DNA of 64,000 nt, taken from Acetobacter sacchari (GTDB taxonomy: Bacteria > Pseudomonadota > Alphaproteobacteria > Acetobacterales > Acetobacteraceae). Both the position numbers and the translations under genes were made by a program. This document shows positions 1-9,539 of this stretch, piece by piece. Where the stretch lies: contig NZ_JAFVMF010000011.1 in NCBI RefSeq assembly GCF_017377715.1, positions 1 through 64,000 on the forward strand, read 5' to 3'. How positions within the stretch are numbered: the first letter of the stretch is position 1; each line of letters starts with the position of its first letter. The notes under the pieces were generated by a model that saw nothing but the letters and a program-made list of their open reading frames with translations, searched no databases and was not told the origin of the DNA.

Positions 1-62
1 CGCCAATCTCATGCGCAGAAATGCTCACCCGTGATTTTCCAAACAGGCTCTTAGACTACAAA

Positions 63-99
63 AACTAGTGGCGACACGGAGCGCTTCCGCTGACTAGTT
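63..99 (-). terminator. Hairpin with T-run, possible leftward terminator
   Basis: Arms AACTAGT (63-69) and ACTAGTT (93-99) are perfect inverted repeats, with an inner GCG/CGC pairing (71-73 with 88-90). Read on the minus strand, the second arm runs directly into a short T-run (TTTTT), the layout of an intrinsic terminator. No minus-strand gene is seen to feed it, so it may instead belong to a bidirectional signal for a gene left of the window. The rest of 1-182 shows no gene. Confidence 0.35.
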
Positions 100-182
100 G
101 CATCACATTTATCGGGAGTAGACAAATGGAATTCTATGGGCAGAGCAAAGCTACATCTTGCAAATGCTTCGAGTAACGCAAA

Positions 183-1064
183 ATGGATCTGTCTTCCATC
201 AAGCTCGACGACACACTCAAAGCTGTCCAAATTGCTTTCTATATTGTGGGCACTTCAGTTGCGGTTTTGACATATCGGGCCGCTAGGCGCGGTCTATTGA
301 ACACGGTCGCGACGGAATATCAAAAGCGGGTCATGGATCGATTGCAACAGTTATCCGAAGACCTATTCAGTGAGTTTGACGATACGTCGCTGACGCACTG
401 GTCACGAACCAACCCTGTTCACGATACGATCAAAGAAATCAACGAAATTTTTATCGACGATGATCTAGTAGATTTAAAAGAAGAAATCTTCGCAGCGCGG
501 CGGTACGATTACGGAATACCGATTCTGCCGAATGTCTTACGGCTGATGCACATGCTTAAACCGATAACGTCCGATCCCTTTATTCCACGCAATATAAAGG
601 CCGCAGTCGTCGACTTGATCGAGAACCGGATAAATGTGATGCAAAGTATCTACGGCAACGAATTCGAACGATATACTGACCACCTAGCCAAGCGTAAGCA
701 AAAGCCGCTAACCAAGCTCGAAGATATCAATAAATTTCACAATCGTACCATTGATCAGCTGAATCAGCAGGGGTACGGAATTTGTAGTATCGAGGTCGAT
801 ACTCATAATATACGCACAATGATTCAAGATTATTTCGAGAGTTTCAATCCCCACCGACGTTGGTGGCATAGAACATTTGCTGCAGAGCGCAGACTGGAAC
901 ACAATCAAGAATCACGCCTTGCCGCCTCTCGTTTGATCCGGCCACTCGCTAGATCAATGAAGACGGCCGCTCTTCCTATAGTGACTGATTATGCTCGAAC
1001 ATCCGCAATAAGCGGGCAGCGTCCGTCATACATCCTCAAGTTGCAGGCTAAAAACAGCGGTTAA
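183..1064 (+). CDS. Orphan membrane-anchored protein, unknown function
   Basis: A 293-residue protein I do not recognise. Residues about 14-31 form one hydrophobic segment (AVQIAFYIVGTSVAVLTY) followed by Arg/Lys-rich residues, so it is probably a single-pass inner-membrane protein with a large soluble domain. The remainder is charged and looks mostly helical; no catalytic motif or cysteine cluster stands out. The layout recalls DUF4760-like proteins, but I cannot show membership. The gene is clearly AT-richer than its neighbours and uses many codons ending in A or T (gat, aaa, ata), unlike the GC-rich genes around it, which suggests acquisition by transfer. It stands alone, with an oppositely composed gap on each side. 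Confidence 0.7.
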   Translation: MDLSSIKLDDTLKAVQIAFYIVGTSVAVLTYRAARRGLLNTVATEYQKRVMDRLQQLSEDLFSEFDDTSLTHWSRTNPVHDTIKEINEIFIDDDLVDLKEEIFAARRYDYGIPILPNVLRLMHMLKPITSDPFIPRNIKAAVVDLIENRINVMQSIYGNEFERYTDHLAKRKQKPLTKLEDINKFHNRTIDQLNQQGYGICSIEVDTHNIRTMIQDYFESFNPHRRWWHRTFAAERRLEHNQESRLAASRLIRPLARSMKTAALPIVTDYARTSAISGQRPSYILKLQAKNSG

Positions 1065-1222
1065 GGGTTCAAAATCGGACATTCTGCTCCCCCGTAGCGG
1101 CCATGTTTGTGAGACGAGCGAATATCAAAGAATTTCACCACCAACTTCGTCGTCTACCATGCGCTACACTCCATATGGAAGCCTTCGAACTGGACCGGCA
1201 ACAGGGGAGGAAAGATACCGAA

Positions 1223-1678
1223 ATGACGGCGTTCAAAAACAGGCAGGATGTCACCGGCGCGATTATCACAGCCCGCGTCGCCAAAGGCGTCAGTTGGGGC
1301 GATGTCGCCACAGCCGTGGAGCAGAGCAAGGAATGGACGGTCGCGGCCTGCCTGGGGCAGATGGCGTTCACTTCGGTGCAAGCCGGAAAGATTGTCGCGC
1401 TGTTTGATCTCGACGAGACCGCGTTGCCATGGCTGCAGATTCCGCCGTCAAAAGGCTCGCTTTCCGGCGCGCCGCCCGCCGATCCTTTGCTCTACCGCCT
1501 GCATGAAATTGTCAGCGTATTCGGACCGGCGATCAAAGAACTCATTCACGAGGAATTTGGCGACGGCATCATGAGCGCCATCGATTTCAAATTTGAAATC
1601 GCGCGAGAGGCTAACCCTGCAGGTGACAGGGTCAGCCTGAACATGAGCGGGAAATTTCTCCCTTACAAAGCGTTTTGA
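1223..1678 (+). CDS. cynS: Cyanate hydratase (cyanase)
   Basis: Cyanase converts cyanate plus bicarbonate to ammonia and carbon dioxide in the cytoplasm, detoxifying cyanate and releasing nitrogen. The 151 residues match the usual length (about 156 in E. coli). The N-terminal helical domain (to about residue 80) precedes the catalytic domain with YRLHE and HEEFGDGIMSAIDF. The catalytic Arg, Glu and Ser of the family correspond to R92, E95 and S118, all present. An ATG at 1103 would add a 40-residue extension with no family counterpart. I chose ATG 1223 because AGGGGAGG at 1203-1210 sits just upstream and the protein then begins like other cyanases. The gene is convergent with satP; no cynT carbonic anhydrase or cynR regulator is adjacent. 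Confidence 0.93.
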   Translation: MTAFKNRQDVTGAIITARVAKGVSWGDVATAVEQSKEWTVAACLGQMAFTSVQAGKIVALFDLDETALPWLQIPPSKGSLSGAPPADPLLYRLHEIVSVFGPAIKELIHEEFGDGIMSAIDFKFEIAREANPAGDRVSLNMSGKFLPYKAF

Positions 1679-1760
1679 AACACGCTCTCTAAAGGAAAAG
1701 TCTTTACCCACGGGGGCAATGTGGCCGCGTCGAACCTGTTTCGACGCGGCGTCGGCCTGT

Positions 1761-2363
1761 TCAGGCGGCCGCTCTTTCAGCGGCCAGATGCAGGGCCGCC
1801 ACCTTGGGAGGGGCTCCCACCGGAAGAACTGCGTGGCCGAGTTGTTCCTCGATCACCTCGGCCATCGCGAGATACAGCGCCGATGCGCCGCAGATCAGGC
1901 CTTCGAATCCTGCGAAACGGGTGATCGCGACATTGCCTGTGGCTTCTCCCGCAGCGAGAAGGAAAAACAGGACCGTCAAAGACGCGAAGACAAACTGCAG
2001 GACGCGGTTGGCGCGCAAGGTTCCGATGAACATGAACGCTGTGAAGACGCCCCATACAGCAAGGTATGCCGCCATAGCAGGTGCGGTGGCTGCTGCGGCG
2101 AGGCCTAGTTTCGCCATGAAAATCAACGCAACGAGAGAAATCCAGAAGGCGCCGTACGAAGTAAACGCCGTCAGCCCGAACGTATTGCCCTTGGGGTATT
2201 CCAGCAGTCCGGCGCAAATCTGTGCAGCGCCGCCGAAGACGAGGCCCATCGCGAGCACCGATGAGTTCAGCGGCAGGAAACCGGCGTTACAAAGATTGAG
2301 CAGAATGGTCGTCATTCCGAAGGCCGCAAGGCCAAGCGGCGCGGGATTGGCGAGGGGTTTCAT
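1761..2363 (-). CDS. satP: Acetate/succinate transporter, GPR1/FUN34/YaaH (AceTr) family
   Basis: A small inner-membrane carrier expected to move acetate (and succinate) with protons. The family signature NPAPLGL followed by FGMTTILLNLCNAG starts the first membrane helix, and about six hydrophobic segments follow over 200 residues, matching E. coli SatP (188). An upstream in-frame TTG at 2459 would add 32 residues; I prefer ATG 2363 because GGAG lies about 9 bases upstream and the protein then starts a few residues before the signature, as in relatives. It is the last gene of a leftward run behind the serine protease. Such a carrier fits an acetic acid bacterium that produces and re-uses acetate. 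Confidence 0.9.
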   Translation of the reverse strand: MKPLANPAPLGLAAFGMTTILLNLCNAGFLPLNSSVLAMGLVFGGAAQICAGLLEYPKGNTFGLTAFTSYGAFWISLVALIFMAKLGLAAAATAPAMAAYLAVWGVFTAFMFIGTLRANRVLQFVFASLTVLFFLLAAGEATGNVAITRFAGFEGLICGASALYLAMAEVIEEQLGHAVLPVGAPPKVAALHLAAERAAA

Positions 2364-2518
2364 GACCCGATACTCCGGCGGCGCATCTCGTGTGACCCGA
2401 CTATTCAGAGCATCCACGGGCGCTTGCCCATTCTTCTGCCTTCCGTCGTTATTTATCAACGCATGAGATAACTTCTATTAGCATTGTGGCGTTCACAAAA
2501 TAGCGCACACCGTCCGGG

Positions 2519-3241
2519 CTACTGCGACAGCGGCGCGGCGACGCCTCCGCGCCCGGAATTGGCTAGCGCCTGAACCCCAAGAGCGACCCAGTGATCGCCC
2601 CGATGCGTCAGGACAGGCGCGCCGCTGCTGCCCCGCGTCGCGGCACAGTCATGTGCGATCATTGGGTGCCCTGCCTGATCGGAAACGAGGGCCGTAACCT
2701 GGCAGTTTTGGTCTCGGATCAGGATTTCCTGATAGTCCTGTTCATAACCGCCTATTGTCACAGGCGTCCCCGGCTGTGGCAGGCCCTGCGTCACTGTCAG
2801 CGTCTGCTGCCTGTCTGCGACGGACGCGTCGAGAAACAGGGTGGCCCGATCATACGCCGCCGTCGCGGCCTCATTTCGCGGATCGTAACCCGGTGGAACG
2901 AGGAAACGCGCGACACGTGCATGAGCGGCATACCGCCCGCGACTATAGGCGCGCAGGAAATGTATGTCTTCCGGCTGAATGTAATGTCCAGTTTTGGGGA
3001 GGTAGAGACAGTGCGCGGCTGTTTCCACGACGTCGGGCGCAATCACAAATCCTGTGCAGCGGCCACCGAGCGCTGTCTGGACCCGCCCCAGAGCGCTCCA
3101 CGGGAGCAAGTCGGGGTTGGCTACGCTGCGAGCGTCGGAGGCGCCGACGCCGGGAAGGGCGGGCGACGCTTGGGCAGAATGGGCTGCAATCGCATGCACC
3201 ACTCCCGCCATAAACGCCGCCAGATATCGTCGCTTCGGCAA
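2519..3241 (-). CDS. Secreted trypsin/V8-like serine protease
   Basis: A 240-residue exported serine endopeptidase. The N-terminus (MPKRRYLAAFMAGVVHAIAA) is a Sec signal peptide ending near AQA-SP at residue 26. The catalytic triad is visible: H77 in TAAHC, D131 in AAYDRATLFLD and S206 in RGSSGAP. This is the chymotrypsin fold of the short bacterial glutamyl-endopeptidase-like type. The only initiator that preserves the signal peptide is TTG at 3241, since an in-frame stop lies seven codons upstream; ATG at 3211 would remove the charged n-region. It lies 53 bases downstream of cdd and may be co-transcribed with galE-cdd. Substrate is unknown. Confidence 0.82.
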   Translation of the reverse strand: MPKRRYLAAFMAGVVHAIAAHSAQASPALPGVGASDARSVANPDLLPWSALGRVQTALGGRCTGFVIAPDVVETAAHCLYLPKTGHYIQPEDIHFLRAYSRGRYAAHARVARFLVPPGYDPRNEAATAAYDRATLFLDASVADRQQTLTVTQGLPQPGTPVTIGGYEQDYQEILIRDQNCQVTALVSDQAGHPMIAHDCAATRGSSGAPVLTHRGDHWVALGVQALANSGRGGVAAPLSQ

Positions 3242-3294
3242 TGGCCGCTGAAACCCCGCTTAATGAAAAACGCAAGAAAAAATACACAACTTTC

Positions 3295-3732
3295 TCAACT
3301 TAAATTCTCAGGTCCAAAGCTGTCGGGTAGCAACTCCGCCAGACTGCGGACAAACAGCACGCGCCCCGAACCGTCGACCATCGTGACGTTTAACGTCGAA
3401 GTCCCAAATTCTCTCAGTTTCTGCCGACAGCCGCCGCAAGGCGGGCAGGGGGTGCCATCGCCGCCACAGACGACGGCTTCAACGATCCGCCGTCCGCCGT
3501 TCGCCACCATTGCCGAAATGGCGCCCGCTTCGGCGCAGACGCCTTCGGGATAGGCCGCGTTCTCGACGTTGCAGCCGACGAAAATGCGGCCGTCATCGCA
3601 TCGCAAGGCCGCGCCGACGTGAAAGCGGGAATAGGGGGCATACGCTCGCTCCCTGATCGCGACCGCCCCGCGTATCAGAGCGTCGAGCGTCGATCCGGCT
3701 TCAGAGTTGTCGGTCGGTGAATATTCACTCAT
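3295..3732 (-). CDS. cdd: Cytidine deaminase
   Basis: Deaminates cytidine and deoxycytidine to uridine and deoxyuridine for pyrimidine salvage. The 145-residue length fits the homotetrameric class. Zinc ligands and the catalytic Glu are clear: C66-A-E68 in GVCAEAGAI and C99/C102 in CPPCGGC. The substrate-binding NVENAAYPEG segment precedes them. Its ATG overlaps the end of galE by 8 bases (3725-3732), implying translational coupling within a leftward operon. The pairing with galE has no obvious metabolic logic; cdd could feed the pyrimidine-degradation genes further right (30865 onward), which is inference. Confidence 0.95.
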   Translation of the reverse strand: MSEYSPTDNSEAGSTLDALIRGAVAIRERAYAPYSRFHVGAALRCDDGRIFVGCNVENAAYPEGVCAEAGAISAMVANGGRRIVEAVVCGGDGTPCPPCGGCRQKLREFGTSTLNVTMVDGSGRVLFVRSLAELLPDSFGPENLS

Positions 3733-4720
3733 CGCCGTAACCTACCGGATGATCCTGCCGCCATGCGAGGGCGGTTGCGACCGTCTTGTCCAGTTCGGTG
3801 TATTCCGGGCGCCAGCCGGTTTCACGCATCAACAGGGCGGGGCTCGCCACAAGGCTGGCTGGGTCGCCGGGACGTCGTGCTCCAAGGTTCCACGGCACGG
3901 TCAGGCCGCTGACGCGCTCCACACTGCGAATGACTTCCAGATTCGAAGCGCCACGTCCGGTGCCGACGTTGAAGGTGACGCTGCGTTCCTTGAGCAGCGG
4001 CAACACAGCGAGATGCGCCTGCGCCAGATCGGAGACGTGGATGTAATCGCGGATACAGCTTCCATCCGGCGTCGGGTAATCCTGTCCGAACAGTGTCAGG
4101 GCGTCCCGTCGTCCAAGCGCTGCGTCGATGACGAGGGGGATGAGATGCGTTTCCGGTCGATGGTCCTCGCCCGCGCGCCCGAGCGGATCGGACCCCGCCG
4201 CGTTGAAATAGCGCAGGCACGCGCTGCGCAGTCCATGAATCCTGTCGGCCCAGTAGAGCGCCCGCTCGACCACCAGTTTGCTCTCGCCGTATGGTGAGCC
4301 AGGATCGATGTTCGTGGTCTCGTCGATCGGCGCGTCCCCGGCAGAGCCGAACAGGGCTGCGGTGGAGGAGAACACGAAGCGCTTCACCCCGTGCCGCACG
4401 CATGCGTCGATCAGGTTGAAACCCAACGCTCCATTGGCGGACATATACATCAGCGGTTGCGCCATGCTTTCTCCGACAAGGGAGAGGGCCGCGAAATGAA
4501 GGACGCCATCCCATGGCCCGTCCGCCAGAACGCTGTCGAGCAACGGCAGATCGGCGAGGTCGCCGTGAACAAAGCGCACTTGCGGCGGCACCGCCGCGCG
4601 ATGGCCGGTACGCAGGCTGTCGAAGACGACGACTTCGTGACCGGCGTCCAGCAGGGCAAGCACGACATGACTGCCGACGTAGCCGGCGCCGCCAGTGACC
4701 AGAAAGCGGGAAGGGGTCAT
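3725..4720 (-). CDS. galE: UDP-glucose 4-epimerase
   Basis: Interconverts UDP-glucose and UDP-galactose with tightly bound NAD, supplying galactose for envelope polysaccharides. The Rossmann motif GGAGYVG is at residues 10-16, and the extended short-chain dehydrogenase catalytic residues follow: SST at 118-120 and Y144-GES-K148. The 331 residues match the family. ATG at 4738 would add six residues; I chose 4720 because the protein then starts MTPSRFLVTGG, with GGAGA upstream as ribosome site. The downstream end overlaps cdd by 8 bases. Confidence 0.93.
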   Translation of the reverse strand: MTPSRFLVTGGAGYVGSHVVLALLDAGHEVVVFDSLRTGHRAAVPPQVRFVHGDLADLPLLDSVLADGPWDGVLHFAALSLVGESMAQPLMYMSANGALGFNLIDACVRHGVKRFVFSSTAALFGSAGDAPIDETTNIDPGSPYGESKLVVERALYWADRIHGLRSACLRYFNAAGSDPLGRAGEDHRPETHLIPLVIDAALGRRDALTLFGQDYPTPDGSCIRDYIHVSDLAQAHLAVLPLLKERSVTFNVGTGRGASNLEVIRSVERVSGLTVPWNLGARRPGDPASLVASPALLMRETGWRPEYTELDKTVATALAWRQDHPVGYGDE

Positions 4721-5132
4721 CGGTGTCGATTTCTCCATTGGCGGCGGCGACTCCGCCCCGCTCAGGTAGAGCGCATGTATCGGCGCGCTATCGCCGATCC
4801 GCTCGCCTGTGGCTGGGCTGTCTCCGTGGCCGGAAAAGCGGGCGTCACCGGCGCGAAGGAAACGTCGCCGTCCCGCCGCCCCCGTAACAATTCATGATTT
4901 TATAGAAGCACGAGCCCGGAGCGGTGTCATGCCCTTTGCCGGACGTGGCGAACACATCGCCTGTCCCAGGCAAAACAAAAGGCGAATGAACGGCCGCGCG
5001 CGGCGGAGCGTGGTTCGAGGCCTGATATTCCAATACCGATAACCCTGTGGTGTAACCGCAACGCACATGTTGCGACCGCAGCATGAACGACCGCTGTTGC
5101 GACAGCACGAGCACAGGAACGAAAGCGCCGCC
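4721..5132. other. Intergenic region between divergent galE and nagA
   Basis: About 410 bases without a supported gene. It must hold promoters for galE (leftward) and nagA (rightward). Short reading frames here have no protein-like composition. The segment around 4885-5060 is less GC-rich than the flanks. The repeats at 5057-5103 are listed separately. Confidence 0.6.
5057..5103 (+). promoter_or_regulatory. Operator-like repeats upstream of nagA
   Basis: CGCAAC (5057-5062) and GTTGCG (5069-5074) form a 6-6-6 inverted repeat. The 9-mer TGTTGCGAC at 5068-5076 recurs exactly at 5095-5103, a spacing of 27 bases. Both copies lie within 65 bases upstream of the nagA start, where a repressor site would be expected. 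No regulator gene is adjacent, so the binding protein is unknown. Confidence 0.3.
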
Positions 5133-6242
5133 ATGACGACCATCGAAGGGCATGTCGTACTCCCGGATCAGGTGCTCCCGGCACGCGTGACTTACGACTC
5201 GGTCATTCGCTCGATCGAACCGTTTCCGGCCGCGCCGCGCCGACTGATCCTTCCGGGATTCATCGATGGACACGTGCACGGCGGGGACGGCGCGGACACA
5301 ATGGACGGGCCGGACGCGATCCGCCGCCTCTCGCGATTCCATCTTGCGCATGGAACGACCACCATCCTGCCGACCACCATCACGCGCCCCTGGGCCGACG
5401 TCATGTCGGCGCTGCGCGCTGTCGCGGAGGTGAGGGCGCAGGGCGTCGAGAACGGTCCTGATATTTACGGCGCCCACCTAGAAGGCCCGTTTGTCAGTCC
5501 GCACAAGCTGGGCGCGCAGCCGCCTTTCGCCGTCGCCCCTGAGCCAGCGCTTGTCGAGGAAGCTCTGTCCACGGGCGTCGTGAAGGTGGTGACGCTGGCC
5601 CCTGAACTGGACCACGCGGAAGACGCCATCGGCAGGTTTTCGCGCGCCGGAGTGCGGGTCAGCCTGGGGCACACCACGACCGATTACGATGGCGCCGCGC
5701 GCGCCATCTGCACGATCTGCGCGGCGGGCGGCGTCCCCGGCGCGACACACATGTTCAACGCCATGTCGCCGATAGAAGGCCGTCGCCCCGGTCCGGTCAC
5801 GGCGTTGATCTGCAGTGACGCCGCCTATGGCGAGATGATTTTCGACACGCATCACGTCCACCCGGCGACTTTCAGGCTGGTCGAACGCAACATGCCCGGG
5901 CGCCTGCTGTTCGTGACCGACGCCATGCGCGGCGCGGGCGGCCCGGAAGGGGAGAGCACGTTGGGCGGGCAGGCGGTCATGATCCGTGATGGCGTCGTGC
6001 GTCTTCCCGACGGATCGCTTGCAGGCAGCGTCCTTACGCTCGACGTCGCTTTCCGCAATGCGGTGACGACCGGCGGCATGTCGCTGCCCCGCGCCGCCGC
6101 CTTGGTGAGCGGCAACGCGGCGCGTTATCTGGGGCTACATGACCGCGGCCGAATCGCGCCGGGGCTGCGGGCCGATTTCGTCGTGATGGATGAGGACTTT
6201 GCCGTGCAGGAAACGCATGTTCTCGGTCGGCGCACGACCTGA
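5133..6242 (+). CDS. nagA: N-acetylglucosamine-6-phosphate deacetylase
   Basis: Hydrolyses GlcNAc-6-phosphate to glucosamine-6-phosphate and acetate, a step in amino-sugar use and cell-wall recycling. The protein has 369 residues from ATG 5133, which follows AGGAACG; the in-frame ATG at 5067 adds an arginine-rich stretch unlike the family. The amidohydrolase fold shows HVHGGDG (47-53), the metal Glu E117 in HLEGPF, metal His H180 in GHTTTD and H206 in THMFNAM, and the catalytic Asp D263 in VTDAM. No nagB, nagK or phosphotransferase gene is adjacent, so this is an isolated nagA. The product acetate could be handled by the nearby SatP, but that is only a thought. Confidence 0.93.
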   Translation: MTTIEGHVVLPDQVLPARVTYDSVIRSIEPFPAAPRRLILPGFIDGHVHGGDGADTMDGPDAIRRLSRFHLAHGTTTILPTTITRPWADVMSALRAVAEVRAQGVENGPDIYGAHLEGPFVSPHKLGAQPPFAVAPEPALVEEALSTGVVKVVTLAPELDHAEDAIGRFSRAGVRVSLGHTTTDYDGAARAICTICAAGGVPGATHMFNAMSPIEGRRPGPVTALICSDAAYGEMIFDTHHVHPATFRLVERNMPGRLLFVTDAMRGAGGPEGESTLGGQAVMIRDGVVRLPDGSLAGSVLTLDVAFRNAVTTGGMSLPRAAALVSGNAARYLGLHDRGRIAPGLRADFVVMDEDFAVQETHVLGRRTT

Positions 6243-6311
6243 GATTCGGACGCGCTGATGGCGCAACGCGCAGTCCTGTCGTATCCATTCGCCGCCCTTC
6301 CTCACGGGTAG

Positions 6312-7740
<1,429 letters not shown>

Positions 7741-8091
7741 GATTCTCTGTCGTCGTTTTGGAATAGGGCAGGCGACGCAGGCGATTGACGCCCACGACTC
7801 ACTGATTCGTCGATTGGACTTTCGGCCTGGTGACGTCATCTGTCGAGATGGCAGAGCGATTAGGGTCTGATCGGGGTTGTCGCGCCGACAATGAGCCAAA
7901 GACAACAGTATCTTCTGGCGAGATAGTAAATTAACGGCAGTTTTGTAGTGTTATAATAAAAATTTGTGCATCCCCATGGGGTTGTACGGTTTTGTTTTAA
8001 CATTGACTTGTATGTCTTCGTCGGGAATTGGTAGGTATATTACATTAAAACAGGCATGGCGCGCATACCATGCTGACAGGGAGCATGGCGT
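7741..8091. other. AT-rich intergenic region between map and a YidB-like gene
   Basis: About 350 bases, divergent between map (leftward) and the YidB-like gene (rightward). Positions 7920-8060 are strikingly AT-rich for this genome and carry TTGACT near 8005 and TATATT near 8036. Their spacing is too wide for one standard promoter, so exact promoters are undecided. CCCCATGGGG at 7973-7982 is a short palindrome. No gene is seen. Confidence 0.5.
8054..8073 (+). promoter_or_regulatory. Inverted repeat just upstream of the YidB-like gene
   Basis: GCATGG (8054-8059) and CCATGC (8068-8073) form a perfect inverted repeat with an 8-base spacer. A third GCATGG occurs at 8084-8089, overlapping the bases between the ribosome site AGGGAG (8078-8083) and the ATG at 8092. 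In RNA the first arm or the third copy could pair with CCATGC, so either an operator or a translation-control hairpin is possible. Confidence 0.3.
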
Positions 8092-8481
8092 ATGAGCGGA
8101 TTTCTGAAAGGCCTTAAGGACAAGGCTCTGAACAGCGTAACCAACAACGACGCGGTGGCTGAAGCCGTGCGTAAAATGTTGGCCTCAGAGCACGGAAAGG
8201 CGGGTGTCGAGCATATCGTCCAGCAGTGCGAGAAAGTCGGACTTGGCGAGAAGGCCCGGTGCTGGGCGAACGGCCAGCCGGCGGAGCCTTTGACAGTCGA
8301 GGAAGTCCAGCGCCTGCTGACTTCTGATCAGGCCAAATTTATCGCCAGTTGCACTGGATTGCCGCTTGCGCCCCTGCTGCCGCTTATTGCGAAGACGCTG
8401 CCGGTCGCCGTCGAGCGCATGGCGGCCCGCGCTCGCGCCGAAGACGCCGCGGCTCCGGCGGCTGACGCCGCAGAGGCGTGA
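8092..8481 (+). CDS. YidB-like (DUF937) small protein
   Basis: A 129-residue acidic cytosolic protein. The segment GLGEKARCWANGQPAEPLTVEEVQRLL matches the pattern of YidB/DUF937 proteins, in which a GLG..SW..G..N.PI segment precedes a helical bundle. The N-terminus MSGFLKGLKDKALNS also fits small proteins of this kind. The C-terminus is alanine-rich (AAAPAADAAEA). The molecular role of the family is not established. AGGGAG at 8078-8083 supports the start. It is monocistronic behind an AT-rich leader, which suggests strong or conditional expression. Confidence 0.7.
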   Translation: MSGFLKGLKDKALNSVTNNDAVAEAVRKMLASEHGKAGVEHIVQQCEKVGLGEKARCWANGQPAEPLTVEEVQRLLTSDQAKFIASCTGLPLAPLLPLIAKTLPVAVERMAARARAEDAAAPAADAAEA

Positions 8482-8540
8482 GGTCCGGAACGCGCGCTGG
8501 CGAAAGTTGAACCGGAAACTTCAGCCGGAGAAAGCTGCTC

Positions 8541-9431
8541 TCATTTCCGGTTTTTCGGTGCAGCGCTTGCCGCATCGCCAAAAACATCATGCAAGGACGT
8601 GCTGAACTGCCCCGGCGCCAGAGGCTTGGGCTGGCTGGCGGCAGGCGCCCAGGCGCTCATCACGGCCATGTGCAGAGGCACGGAGAGACTGTCTCCCTCA
8701 GGCGTTCGTTCCTGCAACGCCGCGAGCGCGGCGGGGAAAAGAGCCAGCGGTGGCGTTCTGTGATCGCGCAGACGCACGGCATTGGTTTCGCCCGCCGCCC
8801 GTAGATCCTTCAGCAACGCCAGCGCCGTGCGGTATCGCAGATCCAGTGTATCGGCGTCGACGACCGGCAATGCGAAACCTGTGCGTTGCAGCAACGCCGC
8901 ACAGTCCCGAAGGGCCGGAAACGGCGACACCCGCGCCGATACGCCGTCGCGCAACGCGAGTTCGGTTTCGGCGAGCGTCTCCCGAAGGCCTGATAATGTC
9001 GGCAGGACCGGCATGCTGGCGAGAAACAGGCCGTCGGGCTTCAGGACATTCCGTATCTGCGCCAGAGCGCCCGGAAGGTCGTTCACCCAGTGCAGCGAGA
9101 GATTGGCTACGACGAGATCGAACGCAGCTGGCGCGAACGGCAGGACCTCCTCGTCAGCGCAGACGGAGCCAGGACCCGCCAGGCTCGCCATACGGGGTGA
9201 AAGATCGCAACTTGTGACCGCGACGCCGCGCGCCTTCAGGCCCGTGGCGACCGCGCCACGACCGCCGATGTCGAGCGCATGAGAGAAGCTGCGCGTGACG
9301 TCGTCCAGCCGTTCGAGCAGCCTTTCGGCGGTCTCCCGCAGAACAGGAGAGACGCCGCCAAGCGTCGCGGAAGCTCGATCCCGATGCAGGCGGACGGCCC
9401 GGCGGTCGAAAATGAGATGATCTTCGTCCAT
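8541..9431 (-). CDS. SAM-dependent methyltransferase, NDUFAF5/BioC-like
   Basis: A class I SAM-dependent methyltransferase of 296 residues. The SAM-binding loop is LDIGGRGAVA (about residues 53-62), followed by SCDLSPRM and the VCADEEVLPFAPAAFDLVVANLSLHWVND region typical of BioC/NDUFAF5 proteins. In alphaproteobacteria such proteins resemble mitochondrial NDUFAF5, a complex I assembly factor, more than biotin-pathway BioC; no biotin genes are near. The closely spaced divergent comF gene is a common neighbour. The exact substrate is unproven. Confidence 0.8.
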   Translation of the reverse strand: MDEDHLIFDRRAVRLHRDRASATLGGVSPVLRETAERLLERLDDVTRSFSHALDIGGRGAVATGLKARGVAVTSCDLSPRMASLAGPGSVCADEEVLPFAPAAFDLVVANLSLHWVNDLPGALAQIRNVLKPDGLFLASMPVLPTLSGLRETLAETELALRDGVSARVSPFPALRDCAALLQRTGFALPVVDADTLDLRYRTALALLKDLRAAGETNAVRLRDHRTPPLALFPAALAALQERTPEGDSLSVPLHMAVMSAWAPAASQPKPLAPGQFSTSLHDVFGDAASAAPKNRK

Positions 9432-9539
9432 GAAGCCACCATGTGCGCGCGCTCAGCGTCTGTGCCAAGAGGATATAGAGGCGCGCGCTGAGAGGTATGA
9501 GCGCCGAGTGTCGACTTGCGGGCCTGCAGGAGAGCGTTG

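Noticed and set aside
8005-8041. TTGACT...TATATT as one sigma-70 promoter
   Set aside because: The spacing is far above 16-19 bases, so the two boxes cannot belong to a single promoter.
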